Part shown: positions 41,870 to 50,697 of the stretch, piece by piece | Numbering within the stretch: position 1 is the first letter of the stretch | Layout of the letters: the number at the start of each line of letters is the position of its first letter | Source: Rhodobacteraceae bacterium HLUCCA12 | GTDB taxonomy: Bacteria > Pseudomonadota > Alphaproteobacteria > Rhodobacterales > Rhodobacteraceae | Assembly (NCBI GenBank): GCA_001314715.1 | Contig: LJSV01000009.1 | Span: forward strand, 40,252-104,251 | DNA length: 64,000 nt | Reading direction: 5' to 3' | Translations under genes and position numbers: made by a program | The notes under the pieces: generated by a model | Told to the model about the DNA's origin: nothing | Databases searched by the model: none | Seen by the model: the letters and a program-made list of their open reading frames with translations, nothing else

Positions 41870-42871
41870 ATGATTGAAACGCCATACCTGTTGTTTCTGG
41901 GCGATGCGCCCGACCCGCTGGCCGCGAAGGTTGCGCAGGGGATCAAGGACTGGCGTCCCGAATACGCCCTGGGCCAGTTGCGGCTTGAGGGCTGCAAGGC
42001 CGACATGGGCCTGCCCGACATGACGCTGGCCGACGCCAGGGCCGCCGGCGTGAAAACCGTCGTCATCGGGGTGGCCAATCGCGGCGGGGTGATCAGCCAG
42101 GCGTGGAAAAAGGTGCTGGTGCAGGCATTGGAGGAGGGATTCGACCTGGCCTCGGGGCTGCACAACCTGCTGCGCGACGAACCCGACCTCAAGGCGGTGG
42201 CCGAGGCGACCGGGCGGAGCCTGCACGACGTGCGCATCCCCTCGGTGCAATACCCGATCGCGAATGGCGAGAAGCGGCGCGGAAAGCGGGTGCTGGCGGT
42301 GGGCACCGATTGTTCGGTCGGCAAGATGTACACGGCGATGTGCATGGAGCGCGAGATGCGCGAACGCGGCCTGAAGGCGACCTTTCGTGCCACCGGTCAG
42401 ACCGGCATCCTGATCACCGGCGATGGCGTCCCGCTGGATGCGGTGATCGCCGATTTCATGGCCGGCTCGATCGAATGGCTGACCCCCGACAATGATGACG
42501 ACCACTGGGATCTGATCGAAGGGCAGGGCAGCCTGTTCCATGTCAGCTATTCCGGCGTCACGATGGCGCTGATCCATGGCGGCCAGCCCGACGCACTGAT
42601 CATCTGCCACGAGCCTACGCGCAGCCACATGCGCGGCCTGCCAAGCTATGCGCTGCCGACGATCGAGGCGGTGCGCGATGTCGCGCTGCAAATGGCGCGC
42701 GTGGCGAACCCGGCGTGCCAAGTGGTGGGCGTTTCCGTCAATACGCAAGCCATGGACGACGCCGCGGCGCGGGCCTGCCTGTCGGAGATCGAGGCGCGCA
42801 CCGGCTTGCCGACCACCGATCCGTTCCGCTATGGCGCGGGCGCGCTGGTGGATGCGCTGGCCGCGATCTGA
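41870..42871 (+). CDS. dgcN: D-amino-acid N-acetyltransferase DgcN (DUF1611 family)
   Basis: A 333-aa protein. The N-terminal domain begins YLLFLGDAPDPLAAKVAQG. A P-loop domain follows with GTDCSVGKMYTA (145-156), then GQTGILITGDGVPLDAV and HEPTRSHMRGLPSYALP. This is the DUF1611 type, for which DgcN is described in marine proteobacteria as acetylating D-glutamate and other D-amino acids at nitrogen. Adjacent dgcA and a D-amino-acid transaminase fit. I chose ATG 41870 with GATGGAG upstream. The P-loop is unusual for an acetyltransferase; an ATP or CoA-binding role is open. Confidence 0.85.
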   Translation: MIETPYLLFLGDAPDPLAAKVAQGIKDWRPEYALGQLRLEGCKADMGLPDMTLADARAAGVKTVVIGVANRGGVISQAWKKVLVQALEEGFDLASGLHNLLRDEPDLKAVAEATGRSLHDVRIPSVQYPIANGEKRRGKRVLAVGTDCSVGKMYTAMCMEREMRERGLKATFRATGQTGILITGDGVPLDAVIADFMAGSIEWLTPDNDDDHWDLIEGQGSLFHVSYSGVTMALIHGGQPDALIICHEPTRSHMRGLPSYALPTIEAVRDVALQMARVANPACQVVGVSVNTQAMDDAAARACLSEIEARTGLPTTDPFRYGAGALVDALAAI

Positions 42872-42882
42872 AAGAGGGCGAT

Positions 42883-42976
42883 GCGGGGGGCTACGCGCCC
42901 CCCGCACCCCCGCGCCAAGGGGGGCGCACGCGCCCCCCTGTGGAACCCCCCGTGCGTATTGCCGGGCAAGACGAAG
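42883..42976 (+). repeat. Dispersed intergenic repeat, copy 5
   Basis: Two GC hairpins, GGGGGGCTACGCGCCCCCC at about 42885-42903 and GGGGGGCGCACGCGCCCCCC (42919-42938), then the tail CCCCCCGTGCGTATTGCC and GGGCAAGACGAAGG. The end of the tail is the ribosome-binding site of dgcA, so the element lies inside the operon and touches the next gene's start. Confidence 0.7.
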
Positions 42977-42984
42977 GAACCGCG

Positions 42985-43947
42985 ATGATCACCGTCGAGG
43001 CAGAGAGATTTCGGCTGGCCGAAGTGTTCACCATTGCCCGGGGCTCGCGCAGCGAGGCGCAGGTGCTGACGGTGACGCTCGCGCGCGGGGGCGCCGTGGG
43101 ACGCGGGGAATGCGTGCCCTATGCGCGATACGGCGAAACCGTCGAGTCGGTCGCCGCCCAGATCGCCGGCTTGCCCGCCGAGATCGAACGCGATGCGTTG
43201 CAATCGGTTCTGCCGGCGGGGGCTGCGCGCAACGCCGTCGATTGCGCGCTGTGGGATCTCGAGGCCAAGAGTGCCGGACGCCGGGTCTGGGATCTGGCGG
43301 GCCTGCCGCCACCGGGGCCCGAGGTGACGGCCTTCACGCTGTCGCTGGATGCGCCCGAAAAGATGCGTGCGGCGGCGTCGCGGAATGCGCATCGGCCCCT
43401 GCTGAAGGTCAAGCTGGGCACGCCCGAGGACATGCCCCGCCTGGAGGCGGTACGCGCGGGCGCGCCGAAGGCACGCATCATCGTCGATGCCAACGAGGGC
43501 TGGTCAGCCGATCTCTATGCCGATCTCGCGCCGCATCTTTTGCGGCTGGGCGTGGCGATGGTCGAACAGCCGCTGCCTGCCGGCGCGGACGACATGCTGT
43601 CCGAGATCGCCCGGCCCTTGCCGGTCTGCGCCGACGAAAGTTGCCATGATCGGGCCAGCCTGCCCGCCCTCAGGGGCAAGTACGACATGATCAACATCAA
43701 GCTCGACAAGACCGGCGGCCTGACCGAGGCGCTGGCGCTGCGCGACGCCGCGCGCGCCGAAGGGTTCGCGATCATGGTCGGCTGCATGGTCGGATCGTCG
43801 CTGGCCATGGCGCCGGCCGTCCTGGTGGCGCAAGGCGCGGCGGTGACGGATCTTGACGGCCCGCTGCTGTTGGCCGAAGACCGCGACCACGCTTTGCAAT
43901 ACGACTCGGACGGTGTTCACCCACCCCGGCCCGAGCTTTGGGGATAG
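42985..43947 (+). CDS. dgcA: N-acetyl-D-amino-acid racemase DgcA (enolase superfamily)
   Basis: A 320-aa muconate-lactonising-type enolase-superfamily enzyme. Catalytic residues are visible: KVK (K141, K143), metal ligands D168 (VDANEGW), E194 (VEQPL) and D217 (ADESCHD), and the second catalytic Lys in NIKLDKTGG (K239). Homologues were first called L-Ala-D/L-Glu epimerases. In the dgc context the enzyme racemises N-acetyl-D-glutamate. GACGAAGGAA precedes ATG 42985, which lies just after the repeat element. It would pass N-acetyl-L-amino acids to a deacetylase not present here. Confidence 0.87.
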   Translation: MITVEAERFRLAEVFTIARGSRSEAQVLTVTLARGGAVGRGECVPYARYGETVESVAAQIAGLPAEIERDALQSVLPAGAARNAVDCALWDLEAKSAGRRVWDLAGLPPPGPEVTAFTLSLDAPEKMRAAASRNAHRPLLKVKLGTPEDMPRLEAVRAGAPKARIIVDANEGWSADLYADLAPHLLRLGVAMVEQPLPAGADDMLSEIARPLPVCADESCHDRASLPALRGKYDMINIKLDKTGGLTEALALRDAARAEGFAIMVGCMVGSSLAMAPAVLVAQGAAVTDLDGPLLLAEDRDHALQYDSDGVHPPRPELWG

Positions 43948-43956
43948 GAGACACCC

Positions 43957-44820
43957 ATGAGCCGCACCGTCTATGTCAATGGTGACTATGTCCCCGAGCA
44001 GGAGGCCAAGGTCTCGATCTTCGACCGCGCTTTCCTGATGGCCGATGGCGTTTACGAGGTGACCAGCGTGCTGGGCGGCAAGCTGATCGATTTCGACGGG
44101 CATCTGGCGCGGTTGCAACGGTCGCTGGATGCGCTGGAGATCCCCAATCCGCTGGGACGGGCGGCGTGGCTGGCGATCCACCGCCGCCTGGTCGCGGAGA
44201 ACGGCATTGACGACGGGTTGGTCTATCTTCAGGTCACGCGCGGCGCACCCGGCGACCGCGATTTCGCCTATCCCGACCCCGATACGACGGCGCCGACGGT
44301 GGTGCTGTTTACCCAGAACAAACCCGGTCTGGCCGACAGCGCGCAAGCCCGCGCGGGGCTCAAGGTGATCACGGTCGAGGATATCCGCTGGGGGCGGCGC
44401 GATATCAAGACCGTACAGCTGCTGTATCCGTCGATGGCCAAGATGATGGCAAAGAAAGCCGGATGCGACGATGCCTGGATGGTCGAGGACGGTTTCGTCA
44501 CCGAGGGCACGTCGAACAACGCCTGGATCGCGAGCGGCGGCAAGCTGGTGACGCGGCAGCGCAATACCGACATCCTGCACGGGATCACCCGCGCGGCGGT
44601 GATGCGATGCGCCGCCGAGACCGGGGTCGGGGTCGAGGAGCGGCCGTTCACGGTCGCCGAGGCGCAGGCGGCCGAAGAGGCCTTCATCACCTCGGCCTCG
44701 GCCTTCGTGATGCCGGTGGTGGCGATCGACGGTGCCGCGGTCGGGGCGGGCGTGCCGGGCCCCGTGACCCGGCGTTTGCGCGAGATCTATCTGGAAGAGA
44801 TGCGCGCCAACGCGCTGTGA
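43957..44820 (+). CDS. D-amino-acid transaminase (class IV PLP enzyme)
   Basis: A 287-aa fold-type IV aminotransferase. The PLP lysine is K151 in RRDIKTVQLLYPSM, E183 is in VTEGTSNNAW, and the strand YLQVTRGAPGDRDFAYP matches D-alanine transaminases better than branched-chain enzymes. It would transfer the amino group of D-amino acids to a 2-keto acid. It lies 9 bp after dgcA, completing a three-gene D-amino-acid operon. It supplies a second, transamination-based route alongside acetylation-racemisation. Confidence 0.88.
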   Translation: MSRTVYVNGDYVPEQEAKVSIFDRAFLMADGVYEVTSVLGGKLIDFDGHLARLQRSLDALEIPNPLGRAAWLAIHRRLVAENGIDDGLVYLQVTRGAPGDRDFAYPDPDTTAPTVVLFTQNKPGLADSAQARAGLKVITVEDIRWGRRDIKTVQLLYPSMAKMMAKKAGCDDAWMVEDGFVTEGTSNNAWIASGGKLVTRQRNTDILHGITRAAVMRCAAETGVGVEERPFTVAEAQAAEEAFITSASAFVMPVVAIDGAAVGAGVPGPVTRRLREIYLEEMRANAL

Positions 44821-44846
44821 TGCGCATGGCGGGCCGCGCCGGCATG

Positions 44847-44913
44847 GGGAGGGGGCTTTGCCCCCTCTGGCCTGCGGCCATTCACCCCCAGCGTATTGAA
44901 GGCAAGATGAAGC
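44847..44913 (+). repeat. Dispersed intergenic repeat, copy 6
   Basis: GC stem-loop GGGGGCTTTGCCCCC, linker CTGGCCTGCGGCCATTCACC, then the tail CAGCGTATTGAAGGCAAGAT. It is 27 bp after the transaminase stop and may end the dgc operon. Confidence 0.75.
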
Positions 44914-45104
44914 ATCGACGGCGGGTCGGATGACCCGGTCACAGGGCCTGAGGCCGGCTGCGGCGCCGGCAGGGCCGCGCCGTTCCGATGCCCGTGCGCG
45001 GCGCACGGCGGCCGGCAATCGCCAACGCCGGTCGGACCGGGTTGGGGGCTGGACAGTTGCGCCGGGGCGCGTCAGTTTGGGGCAGGTTCTGATCGCGAAA
45101 GGCC

Positions 45105-45545
45105 ATGTCGATGAACGCTGTCGTTTCTGCCCGGCCCTGGCATCTGCTGCCCGTTGCGCTGTGTCTCGTGCTTTGGCACGGGGTTCTGGCGCTGGACTAT
45201 GTCAATGCCCGCTTCGACCTTTATCCGGAGTTCCCCGGCCTGATGGCCGGTCTGCCGCTGACCGCGCTCTGGCTCAAGGTGGTCTGGGGGATGGCCGTGT
45301 GGCTGGGGCTGTTGGGCGCAGTGTTCCTGGTCTGGGGCGACGATGCCGCGGTGCTTTTGCTCTTTGCCGCGGCGGTGGCGATGCTGGCGGCGATGATCGG
45401 GCTCGGCCCTCTGGAGGCGCCCGCGGCGTTGAGCGGGGTCGCCGCGACCGCCCCCTGGCCCTTGGCGCCCGCGGCGCTGGTGGCTGTGCCGCTTCTGGGC
45501 TGGATCTATGCCCGCGGCCTCAAGCGGCGCGGCCGGCTGCACTGA
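45105..45545 (+). CDS. Small membrane protein of unknown function
   Basis: A 146-aa protein with four hydrophobic segments: HLLPVALCLVLWHGVLAL, AGLPLTALWLKVVWGMAVWL, DDAAVLLLFAAAVAMLAAMI and PLAPAALVAVPLLGWIYA. It has short charged ends (GLKRRGRLH), so it is probably inserted in the inner membrane. GAAAGG precedes ATG 45105; ATG 45111 is an alternative. It lies 43 bp before cysK and may share its transcript. I recognise no family. Confidence 0.6.
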   Translation: MSMNAVVSARPWHLLPVALCLVLWHGVLALDYVNARFDLYPEFPGLMAGLPLTALWLKVVWGMAVWLGLLGAVFLVWGDDAAVLLLFAAAVAMLAAMIGLGPLEAPAALSGVAATAPWPLAPAALVAVPLLGWIYARGLKRRGRLH

Positions 45546-45588
45546 ACCGATACGCGTTTTTCAGGCGTCTGATACGAAAGGGACCAAC

Positions 45589-46617
45589 ATGATCCGCCGC
45601 ACTCTGGCCGAGGCCATTGGCAACACGCCGCTGATCCGTCTCAACCGCGCCAGCGAGGAAACGGGTTGCGAGATCCTGGGCAAGGCCGAATTCCTGAACC
45701 CGGGGCAGTCGGTGAAGGACCGCGCCGCGCTTTATATCATCCGCGATGCGGTGGCGCGCGGCCTGCTTGAGCCGGGCGGCACGATTGTCGAGGGCACGGC
45801 CGGGAATACCGGGATTGGCCTGGCACTGGTGGGGGCGTCGATGGGGTTTCGCACGGTGATCGTGATCCCCGAGACGCAAAGCCAGGAAAAGAAGGACATG
45901 CTGCGCCTGGCCGGTGCCGAACTGGTGGAGGTGCCGGCGGCACCCTATCGCAACCCCAACAATTACGTGCGCTATTCCGGGCGGCTGGCCGATGCCATGG
46001 CAAAGACCGAGCCCAGGGGCGCGATCTGGGCCAACCAGTTTGACAACGTGTCCAACCGTCAGGCCCATGTCGAAACGACGGGCCCCGAGGTTTGGGACCA
46101 GACCGGCGGCAAGCTCGATGGGTTCATCTGCGCGGTGGGGTCGGGCGGCACACTGGCCGGTGTCGCGATGGCCCTCCAGCCGCGCGGGGTCAGGATCGGC
46201 CTGGCCGATCCCGATGGCGCGGCATTGCACAATTTCTACACCCATGGCGAACTCAAGGCCGAGGGGTCGTCGATCACAGAAGGGATCGGGCAGGGGCGCA
46301 TCACCGCCAACCTGGAGGGCTTCACGCCCGACATGTCGTTCAACATCCCGGATAGCGAGGCGCTTCCGGTGGTGTTCGACCTTCTGTCCGAAGAGGGGTT
46401 GTGCCTTGGCGGATCGTCGGGGATCAATGTCGCAGGGGCGATGCGCATGGCCCGCGAGATGGGGTCGGGCCACACGATCGTGACGGTTCTGTGCGACTAT
46501 GGCACGCGCTATCAGTCCAAGCTGTTCAACCCTGCTTTCCTGAAGGAAAAGGGCCTGCCGGTTCCGCAATGGATGGACCGTGCGCCTTCTGATATTCCCG
46601 ACGTCCGGGTGGAATGA
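45589..46617 (+). CDS. cysK: Cysteine synthase (O-acetylserine sulfhydrylase)
   Basis: A 342-aa PLP enzyme of fold type II. The PLP lysine is K43 in NPGQSVKDRAALY, the substrate loop is EGTAGNTGIGLAL, the phosphate-binding glycine loop is VGSGGTLAG, and the C-terminal GGSSGINVAGAMRM carries the cofactor-contacting Ser. It makes cysteine from O-acetylserine and sulfide. GAAAGGGA precedes ATG 45589. It is slightly longer than E. coli CysK at the C-terminus (FLKEKGLPVPQWMDRAP...), as in the group with long tails. Confidence 0.9.
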   Translation: MIRRTLAEAIGNTPLIRLNRASEETGCEILGKAEFLNPGQSVKDRAALYIIRDAVARGLLEPGGTIVEGTAGNTGIGLALVGASMGFRTVIVIPETQSQEKKDMLRLAGAELVEVPAAPYRNPNNYVRYSGRLADAMAKTEPRGAIWANQFDNVSNRQAHVETTGPEVWDQTGGKLDGFICAVGSGGTLAGVAMALQPRGVRIGLADPDGAALHNFYTHGELKAEGSSITEGIGQGRITANLEGFTPDMSFNIPDSEALPVVFDLLSEEGLCLGGSSGINVAGAMRMAREMGSGHTIVTVLCDYGTRYQSKLFNPAFLKEKGLPVPQWMDRAPSDIPDVRVE

Positions 46618-46638
46618 GGCGCGCGCGGGTTCACCACC

Positions 46639-49134
46639 ATGACCACACTGGATGCATCGACGCGACCGGGCCGTACGCAACGGGGGATGTTGCGCGGCCG
46701 GGCCGTCATGCTGGTGCTGGTGCTGGCGGCCACCCTGGCGCAGCTCGGCCCATTGCGCGCGCAGGAGGCCGGGCCCGAGGGGCCGCATTACGGCGCCTGG
46801 GAGCTTCTGGCCGATCGCGCTGAGGCCGCGGTCGAAAACCCCGACATGCCCGAAAGCGAGTTGGAAGCGCTGCGCGCCCGGGTGGTCGACTACCGGCTCC
46901 AGTTTCTTGAGGCGCAGGCTGTCAACCAGGATCGCATTGAAACCCTGCGCGAGCAGATCGCGGCCCTGGGCGAGCCCCCCGGCGAGGACGAGGTCGAGGC
47001 GCCCGAAATCGCCGAGCGCCGCCGCGAACTGACTGAGCGCCTGGCCGAGCGCCAGGCGCCCCTGTTGACGGCCGATGAGGCGTTTCGACGTGCGGACGGG
47101 ATTATCGGCTCGATCGACCGGGTGTTGCGCGAACGTCAGGCAGACGCGCTTCTGACGCTTTGGCCGACACCGCTGAACCCGGCGAACTGGTGGGCTGGCG
47201 TCAACGTGCTGATCAGCTCGGGCCTGACATTGTATGGCGAGGTCTATAACGCCTGGCTCGACCCGGCGCGACGCAGCGAGATGCTGGCCGATCTGCCGAT
47301 CACGCTGGGTGCGCTGGCGCTGGCGGCCTTGCTGCTGCTGCGCGGCCGGGGCTGGATGGAACAGTTGACGGTGCGGCTGTTGCAAAGCACCGCCATATTG
47401 CGCGGCCGGACCGTCGCGGCATTCGCGCTGTCGCTGTCGCAGCTTCTGGTGCCGTTTCTGGGCCTGACGCTGTTGCGCACGGCGATCCTGTCAAGCCGCC
47501 TGACCGGTCCGACGATCGAACTGCTGGTCGATGCGCTGGTCCCGGCCGGCATGATGGTGTTCTTCGCACGCTGGCTGTCACTTCAGTTGTTTCCGCCGAT
47601 CACCGATCCCGGCATCCCGATCCGTCTGCCGGACGAGGCGCGCCGCCGCGGTCGCGTGCTGGCGCTGATGCTGGGCCTGACGGCCGCCTTGCGCATGATC
47701 CATGAGCCGCTCAACGCCCCGGACCTGCAATCCGACGCGGCCAATTCGGCGCTGATTTACCCGCTGGTTCTGCTGGCCGGGTTTCTGCTGATCAGGTTAA
47801 GCCGGGTTCTGAAAAACCATGAGTTACCCGAAGCCGCGGACGAAACCGCCGCCGTGCCCGGTTTCTTCGACCGGATGCTGCAACTGGTGGCGCGCGTCTG
47901 CGTCGTTCTGCCGGTTGTCGCGGCGGTGCTGGGGGCGGTGGGCTATGTCACGGCCGCAACGCAGATCGTCTTTGCGCTGGCTGCGTCGCTGGCGCTGGCG
48001 GGCGTAATGATCATTCTGCACCGGCTGATCACGGCGATCTATATCGCGGTGCTGGGCGATCGCCATGACGGGCCATCCGAGGCGCTGGTTCCCGCGCTGG
48101 CGGGCATGGTGCTGGCCATCGTCGCCATCCCGATCCTGGCCGTGATCTGGGGCGTGCGCGAGACCGAACTCTTTGAAATCTGGGTCCGGTTCCGCGAAGG
48201 CTTCGCCCTTGGCGAAACGCGCGTCGCGCCCGGCAACATCCTGTCCTTCATCCTGGTTTTCGTGATCGGTTTCCTGGTCACGCGGGCCTTGCAAGGGGCA
48301 TTGTCGGCCTCGGTGCTGCCCAAGACGACGATGGAACGCGGCGCGCAAAAGGCCATCACCTCGGGGGTTGGCTATGTCGGCATCGTGATCGCCGCGCTGG
48401 TGGCCTTTTCGACCGCGGGCATTGACCTGTCGGGGCTTGCCATCGTCGCCGGCGCGCTGTCGGTCGGGATCGGCTTTGGCTTGCAGAACATCGTGTCGAA
48501 TTTCGTCTCGGGGGTGATCCTGCTGATCGAGCGCCCGGTCTCCGAAGGCGATTGGGTCGAGGTCGGTCCGGTCATGGGTACGGTCAGCCGGATTTCCGTG
48601 CGTTCGACCGTGATCGAGACCTTCGACCGGTCCGAGGTGATCGTACCGAATGCCGATCTGATCTCGAATGCCGTCACCAACTATACCAAGTCGAACACCA
48701 CGGGCCGCGTGATCATCCCGGTCGGGGTGGCCTATGGCACCGATACCCGGCGGGTCGAACGGATCTTGCGCGAGATCATCGAGGCACAGCCCATCGTCGC
48801 GCTGACGCCCCCGCCCAGCGTCCTGTTCCTGAGTTTCGGCGCCGATGCGCTGGAATTCGAGATCCGGGCCATTCTGCGCGATGTCAATTTCCTGTGGAGC
48901 GTGAAATCCGACGTCAACCATGAGATCGCGCGCCGCTTTGCCGAAGAGGGGATCGAGGTGCCCTTTGCCCAGCGCGACATCTGGCTGCGCAACCCCGAGG
49001 CGTTGGGCGGGAAGCCGGCGCAATCGCCGCCCAAGGCGCCACTTGAGACCGGCACCCCGGCGCAGGAAACGTCGCCTTCGACCGAACTGCATTTCGACGA
49101 GCCCCCGGACGGCGGCGGCCTTGAGGACGAATGA
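46639..49134 (+). CDS. Large MscS-family mechanosensitive channel (DUF3772 type)
   Basis: An 831-aa inner-membrane protein. After a signal sequence (RAVMLVLVLAATLAQLGPLRA) comes a periplasmic coiled coil (about 55-160, ALRARVVDYRLQFLEAQAVN and so on), then about ten membrane helices. The last part is the MscS core with GLAIVAGALSVGIGFGLQNI (pore helix) and the beta domain SNFVSGVILLIERPVSEGDW. It releases solutes on osmotic downshock. Starts at 46639 and 46687 are possible; neither has a strong ribosome-binding site. Its stop overlaps the alanyl-tRNA-editing gene by 4 bp. Confidence 0.87.
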   Translation: MTTLDASTRPGRTQRGMLRGRAVMLVLVLAATLAQLGPLRAQEAGPEGPHYGAWELLADRAEAAVENPDMPESELEALRARVVDYRLQFLEAQAVNQDRIETLREQIAALGEPPGEDEVEAPEIAERRRELTERLAERQAPLLTADEAFRRADGIIGSIDRVLRERQADALLTLWPTPLNPANWWAGVNVLISSGLTLYGEVYNAWLDPARRSEMLADLPITLGALALAALLLLRGRGWMEQLTVRLLQSTAILRGRTVAAFALSLSQLLVPFLGLTLLRTAILSSRLTGPTIELLVDALVPAGMMVFFARWLSLQLFPPITDPGIPIRLPDEARRRGRVLALMLGLTAALRMIHEPLNAPDLQSDAANSALIYPLVLLAGFLLIRLSRVLKNHELPEAADETAAVPGFFDRMLQLVARVCVVLPVVAAVLGAVGYVTAATQIVFALAASLALAGVMIILHRLITAIYIAVLGDRHDGPSEALVPALAGMVLAIVAIPILAVIWGVRETELFEIWVRFREGFALGETRVAPGNILSFILVFVIGFLVTRALQGALSASVLPKTTMERGAQKAITSGVGYVGIVIAALVAFSTAGIDLSGLAIVAGALSVGIGFGLQNIVSNFVSGVILLIERPVSEGDWVEVGPVMGTVSRISVRSTVIETFDRSEVIVPNADLISNAVTNYTKSNTTGRVIIPVGVAYGTDTRRVERILREIIEAQPIVALTPPPSVLFLSFGADALEFEIRAILRDVNFLWSVKSDVNHEIARRFAEEGIEVPFAQRDIWLRNPEALGGKPAQSPPKAPLETGTPAQETSPSTELHFDEPPDGGGLEDE

Positions 49135-49853
49135 TGACAGCCCCCCTTTTCCGGACCGATCCCTATGCCCGTAGCTGCACCGCGCAGGTATGCGGGCTAA
49201 CCGAAACCGGCGCGGTTCTTGTCGACCGCGCGGTTTTTTATCCCGCCGGCGGCGGCCAGCCCGGCGACAGCGGCGTGATCGCATGGCCTGGCGGGCGCGC
49301 CGCCGTGATCGACACGGTCAAGGCCGGAGACGCCATCGCGCTGGTTCTGGAACCGGGGGCCAGTCCGCCTGCGCCGGGCACTGCGATCACGCAAACCCTG
49401 GACTGGCAGCGCCGGCACCGGCACATGCGCATGCACACGGCCCTGCATCTCTTGTCGGTGGTCTTGCCGCTGCCGGTGACCGGGGGCGCGATCGGAGCCG
49501 ACAAGGGGCGGCTGGATTTTGACATGCCCGAAGCGCCCGCGGATCGCGACGGGCTTGAGGCGGCGCTGAACGGGCTGGTCGCGCGGGATCTGCCGGTGTC
49601 CGAAAGCTGGATCACGGATGCGGAACTCGACGCCAATCCCGGTCTGGTCAAGACAATGTCGGCCCAGCCCCCGCGCGGTCAGGGGCGGGTGCGGCTGATC
49701 GCGATCGGCGAGGGTGATGAGCGGGTCGATCTGCAACCCTGTGGCGGCACGCATGTTGCACGAACGGGCGAAATCGGTGCGCTGAGGCTTGGAAAGATCG
49801 AGAAAAAGGGCCGCCAGAACCGGCGGGTGACGATCTGGCTGGACGACGCCTAG
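49131..49853 (+). CDS. Alanyl-tRNA editing protein, AlaX type
   Basis: A 240-aa free-standing homologue of the AlaRS editing domain. The zinc ligands are in RRHRHMRMHTALH (HxxxH) and CGGTHVARTGEIG (CxxxH), with FYPAGGGQPGDSG near the N-terminus. It hydrolyses mischarged Ser- or Gly-tRNA-Ala. The start ATG 49131 overlaps the stop of the mechanosensitive-channel gene (ATGA), so translation of the two is coupled. A bidirectional terminator follows. Confidence 0.93.
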   Translation: MMTAPLFRTDPYARSCTAQVCGLTETGAVLVDRAVFYPAGGGQPGDSGVIAWPGGRAAVIDTVKAGDAIALVLEPGASPPAPGTAITQTLDWQRRHRHMRMHTALHLLSVVLPLPVTGGAIGADKGRLDFDMPEAPADRDGLEAALNGLVARDLPVSESWITDAELDANPGLVKTMSAQPPRGQGRVRLIAIGEGDERVDLQPCGGTHVARTGEIGALRLGKIEKKGRQNRRVTIWLDDA

Positions 49854-49891
49854 GGCGCAAGCCCTGGCCAAACCTGACACCGGAAAAGCAA

Positions 49892-49915
49892 AAAGGCCGC
49901 CTTGCGGCGGCCTTT
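49892..49915. terminator. Bidirectional terminator between the AlaX gene and rplT
   Basis: A perfect 10-bp stem AAAGGCCGCC/GGCGGCCTTT with loop TTGC, having AAA on one side and TTT on the other, so it can end both convergent transcripts. Confidence 0.9.
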
Positions 49916-49936
49916 AATGTGCTTGTCGCTTCAGGC

Positions 49937-50299
49937 TCAGGCCGTTGCGGCGCGGGCCTTTTCAACGATCTGGCCGAATGCTTCAGGCTCATGCACGGCC
50001 AGATCGGCCAGAACCTTGCGATCGACCTCGATCCCGGCGGCCGACAGCGCATGGATGAAGCGCGAATAGGTCAGGGTCGGGTCGATGGCGCGCACGGCGG
50101 CATTGATGCGCTGAATCCACAGCGCGCGGAAATTGCGCTTGCGGTTCTTGCGGTCGCGCGTGGCGTATTGATTGGCCTTGTCCACCGCCTGCGTGGCGGT
50201 GCGGAAATTGCGCGAGCGGGCGCTGTAATAGCCTTTCGCGGCCTTGACGACCTTGCGGTGGCGGGCGTGGGTAACCTTACCGGATTTGACGCGGGACAT
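49937..50299 (-). CDS. rplT: 50S ribosomal protein L20
   Basis: A 120-aa basic protein that begins [17 protein letters not shown] and contains the conserved [16 protein letters not shown], full length for L20. It binds 23S rRNA early in 50S assembly. It is 12 bp downstream of rpmI on the same strand. No infC precedes the pair here. Confidence 0.98.
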   Translation of the reverse strand: MSRVKSGKVTHARHRKVVKAAKGYYSARSRNFRTATQAVDKANQYATRDRKNRKRNFRALWIQRINAAVRAIDPTLTYSRFIHALSAAGIEVDRKVLADLAVHEPEAFGQIVEKARAATA

Positions 50300-50311
50300 A
50301 TCTGGTCCTCC

Positions 50312-50512
50312 TCAGCGGGCGTAGGGCATGTAGGTCTTGACGATCCTCGTGTCCGGCTCGCTCAGCACCGTGGTGCCGCGCGCGTCGCGGATGAACTTGG
50401 TCGTCCGTTTGATCATGCCGTGGCGTTTGCCGGCCTGGGCCGACTTTATCTTTCCGCTGGCGGTGACCTTGAAGCGTTTCTTGGCGCTTGCCTTGGTCTT
50501 CATCTTGGGCAT
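50312..50512 (-). CDS. rpmI: 50S ribosomal protein L35
   Basis: A 66-aa basic protein, [20 protein letters not shown] at the start and a [17 protein letters not shown] core, matching L35. It is the first gene of rpmI-rplT. The divergent gene on the plus strand starts 186 bp away. Confidence 0.98.
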   Translation of the reverse strand: MPKMKTKASAKKRFKVTASGKIKSAQAGKRHGMIKRTTKFIRDARGTTVLSEPDTRIVKTYMPYAR

Positions 50513-50697
50513 TTCCGTCTCCTGTCTTGTTCGAGCGGTTCGAACGCGCGACTCGGCATGCCTCTTGGGCCGGCCACGCGGGGTGTGGAGCGCGCTCTAT
50601 AGGATGCAAGCGCGGGCGATGCAAGGGCTGTTGCGGCCATCCCTCCTGCGCTTTAGACAAGCGGAGCGGAGTGTGCAACGGAAATGGCGGAGCAGGT

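Noticed and set aside
45520..47385. Minus-strand ORF of 621 codons opposite cysK and the channel gene
   Set aside because: Same GC-driven shadow pattern; both opposite genes have clear catalytic motifs.
50520..50545. GTTC direct repeats upstream of rpmI, considered as an alphaproteobacterial LexA box
   Set aside because: The spacer is five bases and not the required seven, and the downstream gene is not an SOS gene.
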